Numbered from the stretch's first letter, positions 51,499 to 60,468 are shown. The stretch is DNA of 64,000 bases from Falsochrobactrum tianjinense (GCF_019100495.1 NZ_JAHRVA010000001.1:1-64000), one strand, 5' to 3'. Made by a program: numbers and translations. Notes: generated by a model not told the origin, from the sequence alone.

Positions 51499-52842
51499 AT
51501 GGCGAAATCCGGCACTCCGCGACATTCCAAACCGGCCCGTAAGCCCGTGACCATCAATCTTGATCCATCGGATGTGAAGCGCGTTGACGAAGCGGCGGCA
51601 TCGAAGGCAATCCCCGCCGCCGAGCCTGTCGGCGCCCCCCGCCCTAAAGCCGCACCAACGCCCGATGCAACCGAAAAGCCACAGACGAAAGCTGAAAAGC
51701 CGCCCTTTACAGCGGGCGTCAAGCCGGAAGCCGCACGAGAAGCAGCAAAAGCCGCCGCGAGCACACCGCCGCAGTCCGTGCAGAAATCAGGGTCAGGCCT
51801 TTCTCATCTTGTGGCAGGCGTCGCGGGTGGCGTGATTGCACTTGGTGGCCTGTTCGCACTGCAATGGGGCAATGTCGTTCCTTTGCCGGGTGCGCACGTA
51901 GCGGCGGACCAATTGACACGCATGGAACAGCAGATTGCCGATCTGCGCACCAACCCCGTCCCCGCACCGCTGGATGAAGCCAGCAAGACGGAACTTGCCG
52001 CTCTGCAAAAGAATGTGCAGGCCGCCGAAATCAAGGCAGAGGCTGTCGCTGGAACCCTGTCGGAATTGCAGCAGCAATTCGAGGCGCTGCCGAAAGCTGC
52101 CGAGGGCGGCGCGCCGGTCGATACGGCGGCGCTGACCGCGCGGCTGGAAGCGCTCGAAACGCAATTGAGCGCCGCGAAGAATCAGGCCGATCAGGCCGCT
52201 GCCAGTGTTTCGGGCAATAGCGGCACGATTTCGTCGCTGGAGCAGAAGCTGGTTTCGCTTCAGGACAAGGTGAGCGAAGCCGCACGCCAGCCCGACGCTT
52301 CGGCGCTGATTGCCGCCAATGCGCTCAGAACCGCCATTGATCGCGGCGGTTCTTTCAAGGCCGAACTCGACACCTATGCAGCACTTGCTCCTGACGACCG
52401 CTCAGTTGCGGGCCTGAGCGCCTTTGCCGACAAGGGCGTGCCGACTGTGGCCGATCTCAATGCATGGTTCGGCCCCGTCGCTAACCGCATCGTCGGAACC
52501 GAAAATAAATTGCCAGCGGATGCCGGTATCTGGGATCAGCTCAAGGCAAGCGCCAGGGGCCTTGTCAGCGTGCGCCCGGTCGCGGGTGATGTGAGTGGAA
52601 CCGGGGTCGGGCCGACCACAGCGCGCATGGAAGCGGCGCTTCAGGCGGGCGATCTGGGACGCGCCATTGGCGAATGGGAACTGCTTCCTGCCGATGCCAA
52701 GGCGGTTTCGGAGGAGTTTGCCGGTCAGATGAAGGCGCGGCGCGATGCCGATGCGCTGATCCAGCGGCTCGTAGCCGACAGTTTGGAACCGAAGTCTCCA
52801 ACAAACGCTCCATCCGCCACCATGGCTCCAACCGGAAATTAA
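51499..52842 (+). CDS. Mic60/mitofilin-like membrane protein (COG4223)
   Basis: A 447-residue inner-membrane protein. A long Pro/Ala/Lys-rich N-terminus (about 1-90) is followed by one membrane segment at about 98-118 (HLVAGVAGGVIALGGLFALQWG), a coiled-coil region (about 135-265, many Gln/Glu/Ala heptads), and a C-terminal globular part resembling the mitofilin domain. Alphaproteobacterial proteins of this kind are the ancestors of mitochondrial Mic60, which shapes inner membranes (known for the family). It is in the haem operon between hemD and hemY, the usual place. Confidence 0.88.
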   Translation: MAKSGTPRHSKPARKPVTINLDPSDVKRVDEAAASKAIPAAEPVGAPRPKAAPTPDATEKPQTKAEKPPFTAGVKPEAAREAAKAAASTPPQSVQKSGSGLSHLVAGVAGGVIALGGLFALQWGNVVPLPGAHVAADQLTRMEQQIADLRTNPVPAPLDEASKTELAALQKNVQAAEIKAEAVAGTLSELQQQFEALPKAAEGGAPVDTAALTARLEALETQLSAAKNQADQAAASVSGNSGTISSLEQKLVSLQDKVSEAARQPDASALIAANALRTAIDRGGSFKAELDTYAALAPDDRSVAGLSAFADKGVPTVADLNAWFGPVANRIVGTENKLPADAGIWDQLKASARGLVSVRPVAGDVSGTGVGPTTARMEAALQAGDLGRAIGEWELLPADAKAVSEEFAGQMKARRDADALIQRLVADSLEPKSPTNAPSATMAPTGN

Positions 52843-52851
52843 GGGGGCGCC

Positions 52852-54417
52852 ATGCTGCGTGTCATATTCTATCTCGTCATTATTGCGGCTCTGGGCTTTG
52901 GCTTCTCGTGGCTGGCCGACCGCCCCGGCGAACTCGACGTCACCTTTGCAGGCAATCATTACAATGTGCCGCTGATTACCGCTGCCGCCGGTGTCGTCGC
53001 GATTGTGGCGGCAATTCTGATTCTGTGGTGGCTCGTCAAAAGCATCATCCAGTCGCCCTATACGCTGCGCCGTCATTTTCGTGCTCGCAAGCGCGACCGT
53101 GGCTATCAATCGCTTTCGACGGGCCTGATTGCAGCCGGTGCGGGCGATGCGGAAGCTGCCCGCCGCATGACCAAACAGGCAGGCCAGCTTCTCAATTCCG
53201 ATCAGGAGCCGCTGATAAAACTTCTGCAAGCCCAGACAGCCATGCTTGAAGGCCGCACCGACGATGCACGCAAGGGCTTCGAGGCGATGATCGAAGACCC
53301 GGAAACCAGGCTTCTCGGCCTGCGCGGCCTCTATATAGAGGCGCAGCGTGTGGGTGCACGCGAAGCCGCCCGTCACTATGCTTCCGAAGCTGCGAAAACT
53401 GCGCCGCAGCTTGAATGGGCATCTTCCGCCGTCATGGGCCAGCTTTGCGCCGAAGGTGACTGGGACGGCGCATTGAAGCTCGTGGATGCGCGCAAGCAGG
53501 CGCTGCTACACAGCAAGGATGTCGTCAAGAAAGAACGTGCTGCCCTTCTCACCGCCAAGGCGATGGCGACCATCGATACTGATCACGTTCATGCCAGAGC
53601 AATGGCACTGGAAGCCAACAAGATCGCGCCCGATCTCGTACCTGCCGCAGTCGTCGCCGCGCGTGCGCTTTTTGCCGATGGCGACGTGCGCAAAGGCTCG
53701 AAAATCCTTGAGGCAGCATGGAAGCGCTCGCCGCATCCCGATATTGCCTCCGCCTATATCTATGCCCGTTCCGGCGATACGGTGCAGGATCGTTTGAAGC
53801 GCGCGCGCCATCTGGTCTCGCTGCGCTCCAACAATGCGGAAGGCAGCCTCGCACTGGCACGCGCGGCCTATGAGGCGGGCGAATATTCTCTGGCGCGCGA
53901 CAATGCCGAACAGGTCTTGCGTGGCGCCCCGCGTGAAAGCGCCTATCTGCTGCTGGCCGACATTGAGGAAGCCGAAACGGGGGATCAGGGCAAGGTGCGG
54001 CAATGGCTGGCGCAGGCGGTCAAAGCTCCGCGCGATCCGGCATGGACCGCCGACGGCTATGTGTCCGAGCAATGGTCGCCTGTCTCTCCGGTCACAGGCA
54101 GGCTAAACAGTTTCGAATGGAAAGTACCGGTCGAACAGCTTGCACCGGTGATCGAGGTGGAAAAGCCGCAACTCATGGAAGCGGAGCCGGAAAACAAGCC
54201 TGTCGTTCCGGTTGCTGTCGCGGCGCCACAAGCCAAACCGGATATAGCCGAAGCGGAAGTGGTTGTTCCCGCCGCCGAGCCAGTCCGTATCGACGCAGCC
54301 CTTCCCGAAAAGAACGGCGAGGACCAGCCGCAACCCGCGCATATAGTCGTGGACGATCCGGGCATTGAGGAAGACGAGGTTCCCCAGAAGGCGCAGAGCG
54401 GCTTGCGGCTGTTCTGA
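52852..54417 (+). CDS. hemY: HemY-like TPR membrane protein
   Basis: A 521-residue protein with two membrane segments (about 2-20 and 43-62) and TPR-like helical repeats over about 85-400, ending in an acidic, Pro/Val-rich tail. It is the proteobacterial HemY (HemY_N domain), not the protoporphyrinogen oxidase HemY of Gram-positives. HemY is thought to organise haem enzymes at the membrane. It follows Mic60 after 9 nt; Mic60 and HemY are conserved neighbours in alphaproteobacteria. Confidence 0.88.
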   Translation: MLRVIFYLVIIAALGFGFSWLADRPGELDVTFAGNHYNVPLITAAAGVVAIVAAILILWWLVKSIIQSPYTLRRHFRARKRDRGYQSLSTGLIAAGAGDAEAARRMTKQAGQLLNSDQEPLIKLLQAQTAMLEGRTDDARKGFEAMIEDPETRLLGLRGLYIEAQRVGAREAARHYASEAAKTAPQLEWASSAVMGQLCAEGDWDGALKLVDARKQALLHSKDVVKKERAALLTAKAMATIDTDHVHARAMALEANKIAPDLVPAAVVAARALFADGDVRKGSKILEAAWKRSPHPDIASAYIYARSGDTVQDRLKRARHLVSLRSNNAEGSLALARAAYEAGEYSLARDNAEQVLRGAPRESAYLLLADIEEAETGDQGKVRQWLAQAVKAPRDPAWTADGYVSEQWSPVSPVTGRLNSFEWKVPVEQLAPVIEVEKPQLMEAEPENKPVVPVAVAAPQAKPDIAEAEVVVPAAEPVRIDAALPEKNGEDQPQPAHIVVDDPGIEEDEVPQKAQSGLRLF

Positions 54418-54719
54418 AATTGCACAACTTATCCAGGCCTGCCCAGGCATAAAACGTTGCTTAAAAACAACGGTTGCCATGTCTTGCGCTGTAAAAGGCG
54501 GCGAAGACGCTTTGCTGTCTTGTGCGATGCAATCATCCGGCTAGTTTCAGCATTTCTAAACAATGACCCGCATTATTGCCGGTCTTTAGAGCATTTCCCG
54601 CAAAAGCGTGAAACGGTTTTGCGTCAGGATAATGCGTAAGAACGAATGGTTAGAGCGGTTCGGTGTTTCCGTCAAAATCGAGACCGCTACAGGCTGCGTG
54701 GACGGACTGGCGAGGGTGA
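54418..54719. other. Intergenic region after hemY with dispersed repeat
   Basis: No gene is supported. It contains a copy of the dispersed repeat at 54587-54628, followed by a second A/G-rich unit beginning TTAGAGCGGTTCGG near 54647. A small hairpin CGTTG...CAACG at about 54453-54471 may be a weak terminator. The promoter of the TerB-like gene should lie in the last 100 nt but is not obvious. Confidence 0.45.
54587..54628 (+). repeat. Intergenic dispersed repeat, copy 2
   Basis: A 42-nt unit beginning TAGAGCATTTCCCGC and ending GGTTTTGCGTCAGG. It matches the reverse complement of 33209-33250 at 37 of 42 positions. Half-sites CGCAAAAGCGTGAAACGGTTTTGCG can pair to form a hairpin. Confidence 0.75.
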
Positions 54720-55199
54720 ATGTTCGAGCGTTTGTTGGACTTTATCAAGGATTTGCCGGGCAGCGGCCTGCGTGAACGGGGCGAGAAATTTTCCGATGCC
54801 GATCCAAGGCTCGCTGCGGCGGCGCTGCTGTTTCATGTCATGGCCGCAGACGGGGAAACACGAGAGAGCGAACGCGCACTGCTTTCCACCCTGCTCGCCC
54901 AGAAATACGGCCTCAAGGGCGATACGCTCAAGCAATTGATCAAGGCCGCACAGGAAGCGGATCAGGAGGCAGTCAGCCTCACCAATTTCACATCGGTCCT
55001 CAAGCGTCATCTCGATTATCAGGCCCGCCTCGATTTCATCCTTCTCATGCAGGAGATCGTTTATGCCGATGGAACGGTCAGCGAGGTCGAAGTGGACGTG
55101 ATGTGGCGCATCGCCCAACTGGTTGGCATCAGCGAGCCCGACCGCCAGTTGATCGAGGCGCGGATGCACGAAAGCAGCCATCCCGCGCCTGATCTGTAA
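54720..55199 (+). CDS. TerB family protein
   Basis: A 159-residue all-helical protein with a TerB domain: AAAALLFHVMAADGETRESERALLSTLL and LDFILLMQEIVYADGTVSEVEVDVMWRIAQLVG, both carrying the acidic DG-(E/T)-x-x-E metal-binding loops. TerB proteins bind divalent metal and are linked to stress and tellurite resistance; here it stands alone without other ter genes, so resistance is unlikely to be its role. The gene converges with aqpZ over a perfect inverted repeat. Confidence 0.85.
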   Translation: MFERLLDFIKDLPGSGLRERGEKFSDADPRLAAAALLFHVMAADGETRESERALLSTLLAQKYGLKGDTLKQLIKAAQEADQEAVSLTNFTSVLKRHLDYQARLDFILLMQEIVYADGTVSEVEVDVMWRIAQLVGISEPDRQLIEARMHESSHPAPDL

Positions 55200-55217
55200 G
55201 CCTCAGGCGCGGGATGG
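55178..55217. terminator. Perfect 15-bp inverted repeat between terB-like gene and aqpZ
   Basis: CCATCCCGCGCCTGA and its exact reverse complement are separated by 10 nt that include the TerB-like stop codon. The stem is strong but has no U tract, so it may end transcription from both convergent genes with Rho or act as a 3' stabiliser. The left arm is coding. Confidence 0.65.
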
Positions 55218-55240
55218 TCGGCAGCGGCCTTACCGTACGA

Positions 55241-55927
55241 TCAGTCCTTGCCGAGCAGGCCCTTCCAGATGAGCGCTCCAATAGCAGCGCCGACCAGCGG
55301 CGCGACCCAGAACAGCCAGAGCTGGCCAAGGGCGGCGGTATCGGCAAACAGCGCAACTCCGGTTGAACGCGCCGGATTGACCGAGGTGTTCGTCACTGGA
55401 ATCGAGATCAGATGGATGAGTGTGAGGCCAAGACCGATCGCAATCGGAGCGAATCCCGCCGGAGCCAGCGATGAGGTCGATCCCAGTATGATAATAATGA
55501 AGAACGCCGTCAGTACGATCTCGATGATGAGTGCCGCCGTCAGGCTGTAGCCGCCGGGCGAAAGCTCGCCATAGCCGTTTGACGCGAAGCCGCCCGCCAC
55601 AAAATCAGGCTTGCCCGAGGCGATCAGGTAAAGCACGACAGCGGCAACAATAGCACCAAGAACCTGCGCCACCCAATAGGGAACGAGGTCCTTGGCCGGA
55701 AGACGGCCGCCGAGCATGAGACCGAGCGAAACGGCGGGGTTGAAATGGCCGCCGGAAATGCCGCCGACCGCATAGGCCATGGTCAACACCGTAAGACCGA
55801 AGGCCAAGGCAACGCCAAGAAAGCCGATGCCGAGTTCGGGAAAGGCCGCTGCGAGCACAGCGCTGCCGCAGCCTCCGAATACGAGCCAGAATGTTCCAAA
55901 AAATTCAGCCGATAATTTGTTCAACAT
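55241..55927 (-). CDS. aqpZ: Aquaporin Z
   Basis: A 228-residue inner-membrane water channel with six membrane segments and two half-helices carrying the NPA motifs: [11 protein letters not shown] near residue 63 and NPARSTG near 184. The residues around the second NPA (His at FNPA -1 region and Arg in NPARS) fit the water-selective AqpZ filter rather than a glycerol facilitator. The upstream 55928-56252 is AT-rich. Confidence 0.95.
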   Translation of the reverse strand: MLNKLSAEFFGTFWLVFGGCGSAVLAAAFPELGIGFLGVALAFGLTVLTMAYAVGGISGGHFNPAVSLGLMLGGRLPAKDLVPYWVAQVLGAIVAAVVLYLIASGKPDFVAGGFASNGYGELSPGGYSLTAALIIEIVLTAFFIIIILGSTSSLAPAGFAPIAIGLGLTLIHLISIPVTNTSVNPARSTGVALFADTAALGQLWLFWVAPLVGAAIGALIWKGLLGKD

Positions 55928-56252
55928 AGGGGTCCCTCGATCTGGTATAGAGATACATTCATGATAGGCGTGGTTCGACTTGGTATATGTGTACCGTTTA
56001 TTTATGCGATCCGGTTAAGCTTGATGACAATGAGCATTGAATGCGTTAATTTTCAATATGCATCAATGGCTTCTCTACATTATTCTATTTATATTAGTAT
56101 ATCCTTTTAAGTCTCCTTGAGACGAATGCCTGGCGGACATTCATCGTCGGAGTTCCACCCCTGTATTGCCGCCGCCGGGGTGGCTGCGCTATAACGGAAA
56201 CATCCGGGCAAGCGGGTATAGGCGCGGGGCACGTAACAGGGAGTTGCCAGCC
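55928..56252. other. Divergent intergenic region upstream of aqpZ
   Basis: No gene is supported. The part 55975-56100 is markedly AT-rich and must hold the aqpZ promoter. Two small hairpins occur near 56111 (GTCTC-CTT-GAGAC) and 56126 (GAATG...CATTC). On the plus strand it leads to the small lipoprotein. Confidence 0.45.
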
Positions 56253-56528
56253 TTGAATATCAATCCTGAGGCACGAACAAGCAGATCGCTGCTGCAGGCT
56301 GTCACCGCAGCCATGCTGGGCGCGGTTCTCTCCGGCTGCGCCGCTGGCGCATGGAGTGAAACCGTCAGGATCGACAGCAATCCACCCATGCCCAAAGAAT
56401 GTGCGGGCTGGCAGAAGATCGACCTGAAACAGCGCACCGCGCTGGTTCTGCTTCGCGAGGATCCGCGCCTCGCCGTCGATATCGACGCCCATAATCTCAA
56501 GGGCCGCAATCTGGGTTGCTGGCAATGA
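56253..56528 (+). CDS. Small lipoprotein, unknown function
   Basis: A 91-residue protein starting from TTG 56253, with CAGGGAG 10 nt upstream. The lipobox LSGC (Cys near residue 29) follows a hydrophobic signal segment, so the mature part is about 63 residues. It contains three further Cys (in KECAGW and the final LGCW). The C-terminal pattern IDAHN(L)KGRNLGCW resembles small proteins I recall from rhizobial prophages. No phage genes are near, so domestication is only a guess. Confidence 0.6.
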   Translation: MNINPEARTSRSLLQAVTAAMLGAVLSGCAAGAWSETVRIDSNPPMPKECAGWQKIDLKQRTALVLLREDPRLAVDIDAHNLKGRNLGCWQ

Positions 56529-56639
56529 CCGGATCGCGCGTTCGCGCTCTTTGAAGAACGAGGGTGCCTACCGGCGTGATAAAACCACATTGCCTGCGCA
56601 TTTTTATATGTGCATTTTTTACAGGTGATTCCGACTCGC

Positions 56640-56654
56640 TTAACCTCACATTAA
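56640..56654. promoter_or_regulatory. CtrA-type site upstream of ftsEX
   Basis: TTAACCTCACATTAA, followed by CC, is a perfect TTAA-N7-TTAA. It ends 83 nt before the ftsE start. The context TTAACC...TTAACC is the strong form of the CtrA consensus. Confidence 0.6.
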
Positions 56655-56737
56655 CCATAGAGGATAAAGGTCGATATCATATCGATTTCATCCGCAATGA
56701 CTGATATGTCAGCGGACAATTCAGAAGAAGTGCGCCT

Positions 56738-57397
56738 GTGATACGATTTGAGAATGTCGGCCTGCGATATGGAATGGGGCCTGAAATCCTGCGGGATGTC
56801 AGCTTCCATATTCCGCCGCGTTCGTTCCAGTTCCTGACCGGCCCGTCGGGCGCTGGCAAGACATCGCTGATGCGCCTGCTTTTCATGGCGCTGAAACCCA
56901 CCCGCGGCCTCATCAATATTTTCGGGCGCGATGTCGCGCGGCTGGACCATAAGGCCGTGCCGCTTCTGCGTCGGCGCATCGGCATCGTGTTTCAGGATTT
57001 CCGCCTGCTCGACCACCTCACCACCTATGAGAATGTTGCGCTGCCGCTGCGCGTGCGCGGCAAGGAAGAGGCGACCTACCGCCACGAGGTCGAGGAATTG
57101 CTGCACTGGGTCGGATTGGGTGATCGCATGAGAGTGCTGCCGCCAGTACTTTCGGGCGGAGAAAAGCAGCGCGCGGCCATTGCACGCGCGCTCATCGACC
57201 AGCCGGAACTGCTGCTGGCGGACGAACCGACTGGCAATGTCGATCCGCCGCTCGCCAAGCGTCTCCTGCGCCTGTTTACCGAACTCAACCGTTCCGGCAC
57301 CGCCGTTATCATCGCAACCCATGATCTTTCACTCATGGATCAGGTCAATGCGCGCCGCATGATTCTCGAACACGGGCGGCTCGATATCTATGACTGA
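56738..57397 (+). CDS. ftsE: Cell division ATP-binding protein FtsE
   Basis: The ATPase of the FtsEX complex, which switches on periplasmic wall hydrolases at the septum. The 219-residue protein has Walker A GPSGAGKT at 35-42, the LSGGEKQR signature and Walker B LLLADEPTGNVDP. It starts with GTG 56738 and overlaps ftsX by 8 nt. Confidence 0.94.
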   Translation: MIRFENVGLRYGMGPEILRDVSFHIPPRSFQFLTGPSGAGKTSLMRLLFMALKPTRGLINIFGRDVARLDHKAVPLLRRRIGIVFQDFRLLDHLTTYENVALPLRVRGKEEATYRHEVEELLHWVGLGDRMRVLPPVLSGGEKQRAAIARALIDQPELLLADEPTGNVDPPLAKRLLRLFTELNRSGTAVIIATHDLSLMDQVNARRMILEHGRLDIYD

Positions 57398-58451
57398 CAC
57401 GCGCGCACCCCGGCCAGGACCACAGCCCGGAGCCTTGAAGAAAGTAAAGGACGACCTGCGCGTGCGCCTTGACGACCTCAAGGACATGCTGATGGTGCGC
57501 ATCGGCAAGCGCCGCAAGCGGCAGGGCCCCAGCCCCATCGTGCCGGATGGAAGCGTTACCGGAACAGCGCTGGTGATCGTGATCGCAATCATGACCTTTC
57601 TTGCCTGCCTCACCCTTGGCGGCGTCACGCTGGTCCGTGGCTCAGCTGCCGCCTGGCAGAGCCAGATTGCCCGCGAAGCAACGATCCAGATCCGTCCTGT
57701 CGATGGGCTGGACATGGAGAAGTCGTTGCAGGACGCCAGCAATATCGCGCGCGGCTTCGCCGGCGTGAAAAGCACCAGCATCATCGACAAGGATGCGACC
57801 GCGCGTCTGCTGGAGCCATGGCTTGGCAGCGGCCTCAATATCGATGATCTGCCTGTACCGCGCCTTGTCGTCGTGACCATTGATGAGAATGCGCCGCCGG
57901 ATTTCGAAACCATGCGCACAGAGATCACCCGCGCCATCCCCAGCGCGAGCTTCGACGACCATCGCACATGGGTCGACAGGCTCGTCTCCATGGCCAATAC
58001 GACTGTTCTGATCGGTACGACAGTGCTCTCTCTGGTGATCGCCGCCACCATATTGACGGTGATTTTCGCCACGCGCGGGGCCATGTCGGGCAATAGCCAT
58101 ATTATCGAGGTGCTGCACCTGATCGGCGCGGAACCGAAATTCGTGGCGCACGAGTTTGAATGGCATTTCTTCCGCACCGCGCTCAAAGGTGCGCTGTTTG
58201 GCGGACTGACGGCAATTCTGGTTTTCCTCGTCTTTTCGTGGTGGGCATCGCGACATATGGCGACGCCAGCGGGCGATCAGGCGGCGGCCATGTTCGGCAA
58301 TTTCGCCATCGGGCGCGACGGTTATATCGGAGCTGCGGCAATCATCATTCTGGTGAGCGTGCTGACCATGCTGACCAGCCGCCTTACGGTCGTGCGCCAG
58401 CTTGCCACCATGGACGACTCGGAGGACAGTTCAGGAGCGCGCTCCGAATGA
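57390..58451 (+). CDS. ftsX: Cell division protein FtsX
   Basis: The membrane partner of FtsE. The 353-residue protein has a basic, Pro-rich cytoplasmic N-terminus of about 50 residues, four membrane segments (about 53-78, 205-235, 255-280, 305-330) and a periplasmic loop between the first two that binds wall-hydrolase activators. The M23 peptidase at the window start is a candidate partner, by analogy only. The stop overlaps the YdcF start by 4 nt (ATGA). Confidence 0.92.
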   Translation: MTDTRAPRPGPQPGALKKVKDDLRVRLDDLKDMLMVRIGKRRKRQGPSPIVPDGSVTGTALVIVIAIMTFLACLTLGGVTLVRGSAAAWQSQIAREATIQIRPVDGLDMEKSLQDASNIARGFAGVKSTSIIDKDATARLLEPWLGSGLNIDDLPVPRLVVVTIDENAPPDFETMRTEITRAIPSASFDDHRTWVDRLVSMANTTVLIGTTVLSLVIAATILTVIFATRGAMSGNSHIIEVLHLIGAEPKFVAHEFEWHFFRTALKGALFGGLTAILVFLVFSWWASRHMATPAGDQAAAMFGNFAIGRDGYIGAAAIIILVSVLTMLTSRLTVVRQLATMDDSEDSSGARSE

Positions 58452-59332
58452 CCGCATTCTTCGCCAGTAGCAACCGCAGCGCGAGAATTATTGGCAAGTT
58501 TCCAGCTTATCGCCGCAATGCTGGTTATGATAGCAAGGTGGTGTTGCTATCAGGCAAACAGGGAATCTCGGATAAGCGCCAGGAAGATGGCTATGCGGTT
58601 GCAAACAAACGAACCCAGACGGTGCCCCCGATGGCAGATGCGGCCCGGCATCGACGCCGCCTCGCCCTTGCGCCGTCCGGCGTCCCGTCTGTTTTGGGTA
58701 AATTCATATGGTCTGTCATAATGCGCGTGTTCCGACGACTTCAGCCCGTTTCCATTTTTCTTTTTGTGGCTCTCATCGCCTTTCTGATTGGCTTCCTTGC
58801 CTTCGGGGAAAAAGTCACAAGCATGCAATCACCCGCGCTGGATGAAGCCGCCGACGCCATCGTGGTTCTGACCGGCGGACAGTCGCGCATAAAGGCAGCA
58901 CTCGACCTTCTCAAGGAAAAGCACGGAAAGCGGCTGCTCATCAGCGGCGTAAATCCGTCCACGAACGAGAGAGCCTTGCAACGCGCCACCAATACTGAAC
59001 CAGGCCTGTTCGACTGCTGCGTCGATCTCGACCGCTCCGCGCTCAACACGGTGGGCAACGCCACGCAAAGCGAGCGGTGGATTCGCGCCAATGGCTATCG
59101 CCGCGTGATCGTCGTCACCAATAATTACCATATTCCGCGCAGCATTCTGGAAATGTCGCACCGGATGCAGGATGTGGAATTCATTCCCTATCCCGTGACA
59201 AACGGCGAAAAGCGCGAGCATAGCTGGGTGTCGGAAGGCGACACGCTGCGGGTATTGTTCATCGAGTATGTCAAATATCTTGGCGCCGCCATCCGGGTCG
59301 GCTGGGCGTCGGCTTTCGATAACAGCGGCTGA
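58448..59332 (+). CDS. YdcF/SanA family (DUF218) membrane protein
   Basis: A DUF218 protein of 294 residues if it starts at ATG 58448, which overlaps the ftsX stop by 4 nt. The first 90 residues are basic and unlike the family; an internal ATG at 58721 (MRVFRRLQP) would give 203 residues starting right before the single membrane segment. The DUF218 domain has AIVVLTGGQSRIKAALDLL, RLLISGVNP, and VVTNNYHIPRSILEM. The family acts in envelope barrier or peptidoglycan functions. In the ftsEX-ydcF-plsC operon. Confidence 0.85.
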   Translation: MTAFFASSNRSARIIGKFPAYRRNAGYDSKVVLLSGKQGISDKRQEDGYAVANKRTQTVPPMADAARHRRRLALAPSGVPSVLGKFIWSVIMRVFRRLQPVSIFLFVALIAFLIGFLAFGEKVTSMQSPALDEAADAIVVLTGGQSRIKAALDLLKEKHGKRLLISGVNPSTNERALQRATNTEPGLFDCCVDLDRSALNTVGNATQSERWIRANGYRRVIVVTNNYHIPRSILEMSHRMQDVEFIPYPVTNGEKREHSWVSEGDTLRVLFIEYVKYLGAAIRVGWASAFDNSG

Positions 59333-59499
59333 AAGCAACCGTTTCTCTGAATGCGCGAAATCCGTATGGAAAAACCTGTGCGTCCTGATATATCGGGTGC
59401 CGTCGCTTTGAATGAAAGTTCTCAATTCCTCCGCGCCTGATCGATCCGCCCATGGTCCATGGGGAGAGAACAGGACTAGCCAAGGTCCTCGCCGATACG

Positions 59500-60282
59500 A
59501 TGCTTCTCTATCTGCGCTCCATCCTGTTCAATCTGGCGTTCTATATCTGCACCATGGTGCAGATGATCGTCTATACACCCTTCTATTTTCTGCTGCCGCG
59601 CAAAAAGGCGTGGATCGTTCCGAAAATCTGGGCGCGCAGCAATTTGTGGCTTCAGAAGCATATTGCTGGCACCGACTATGTGATCGAGGGGCTGGAGAAT
59701 ATCCCGCAGGGCGCCTATATCGTTGCACCCAAGCATCAATCGGCCTGGGACACCTATGCCTTTCTGCCTCAGCTCGACGATCCGGTGCTCATCCTCAAAC
59801 GCGAACTCATGCGCATTCCACTTTTCGGCTGGTATCTCGCCAAGATGGAAATGATTCCGGTGGATCGCGGTTCGCGCGTCAAGGCGCTGCACTCGATCAC
59901 CACGGGAGCGCAAAAAGCCATCGCCGAAGGCAGGCAGATCCTCATCTACCCCGAAGGCACGCGCCGCGCGCCCGGTGCGCCGCCGCAATATAAATACGGC
60001 ATCGTCCATCTTTACGAAGCGCTCGACCTTCCGGTTCTGCCGATTGCGCATAATGCCGGACTTTACTGGCCGCGCCGCAAATTCCTGCGCTATCCCGGCA
60101 CTATCCGCTGCCGCATCCTGCCGCCCATTTCTCCTGGTTTGCCAAAGGAAGAATTCCTGCGCCGCCTGATCGATGCGACGGAGACGGCTTGTGACGATCT
60201 TCTGGTCGCGGCAAGCCGCGATCCCAACCCCCCGCCCATGCCACCAACCGCAGTCCAAAGGCTCAAAGAGCTTGGCGAGTAA
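59500..60282 (+). CDS. plsC: 1-acyl-sn-glycerol-3-phosphate acyltransferase
   Basis: Makes phosphatidic acid by adding the second acyl chain in phospholipid synthesis. The 260-residue protein has the HX4D motif HQSAWD at 79-84 and the EGTR motif at 152-155, with a membrane segment near residues 8-32. ATG 59500 is chosen; ATG 59452 would add 16 residues that do not look like the family. It follows ydcF on the same strand after 167 nt, so it may have its own promoter. Confidence 0.93.
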   Translation: MLLYLRSILFNLAFYICTMVQMIVYTPFYFLLPRKKAWIVPKIWARSNLWLQKHIAGTDYVIEGLENIPQGAYIVAPKHQSAWDTYAFLPQLDDPVLILKRELMRIPLFGWYLAKMEMIPVDRGSRVKALHSITTGAQKAIAEGRQILIYPEGTRRAPGAPPQYKYGIVHLYEALDLPVLPIAHNAGLYWPRRKFLRYPGTIRCRILPPISPGLPKEEFLRRLIDATETACDDLLVAASRDPNPPPMPPTAVQRLKELGE

Positions 60283-60284
60283 CT

Positions 60285-60386
60285 AGAGCGTTTTTCGATC
60301 TGATTGAATCAGATCGACGCTCTATCTCTTTGTTTTAGCGCGCATCTTATCCGAAAACCGCTTCACACTTTTCGGAATGCACTCTA
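60285..60386. repeat. Intergenic palindromic repeat, related family
   Basis: Two parts. The first is a hairpin: outer AGAGCG/CGCTCT (60285-60290 and 60318-60323) around a near-perfect palindrome GATCTGATT-G-AATCAGATC (60297-60315). The second (60351-60386) contains ACCGCTTCACACTTTT, matching copy 1 (ACCGCTTCGCACTTTT) with one change. So this element is a mosaic of two repeat types found between Brucella-like genes. Confidence 0.7.
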
Positions 60387-60468
60387 TCGCCGCGAGTTTA
60401 CATGATTTTCCGTTCACTTATGCCCGGAACCACGACAATTCGTCGCGTTGGGTTGAACTTTCGTTTTT

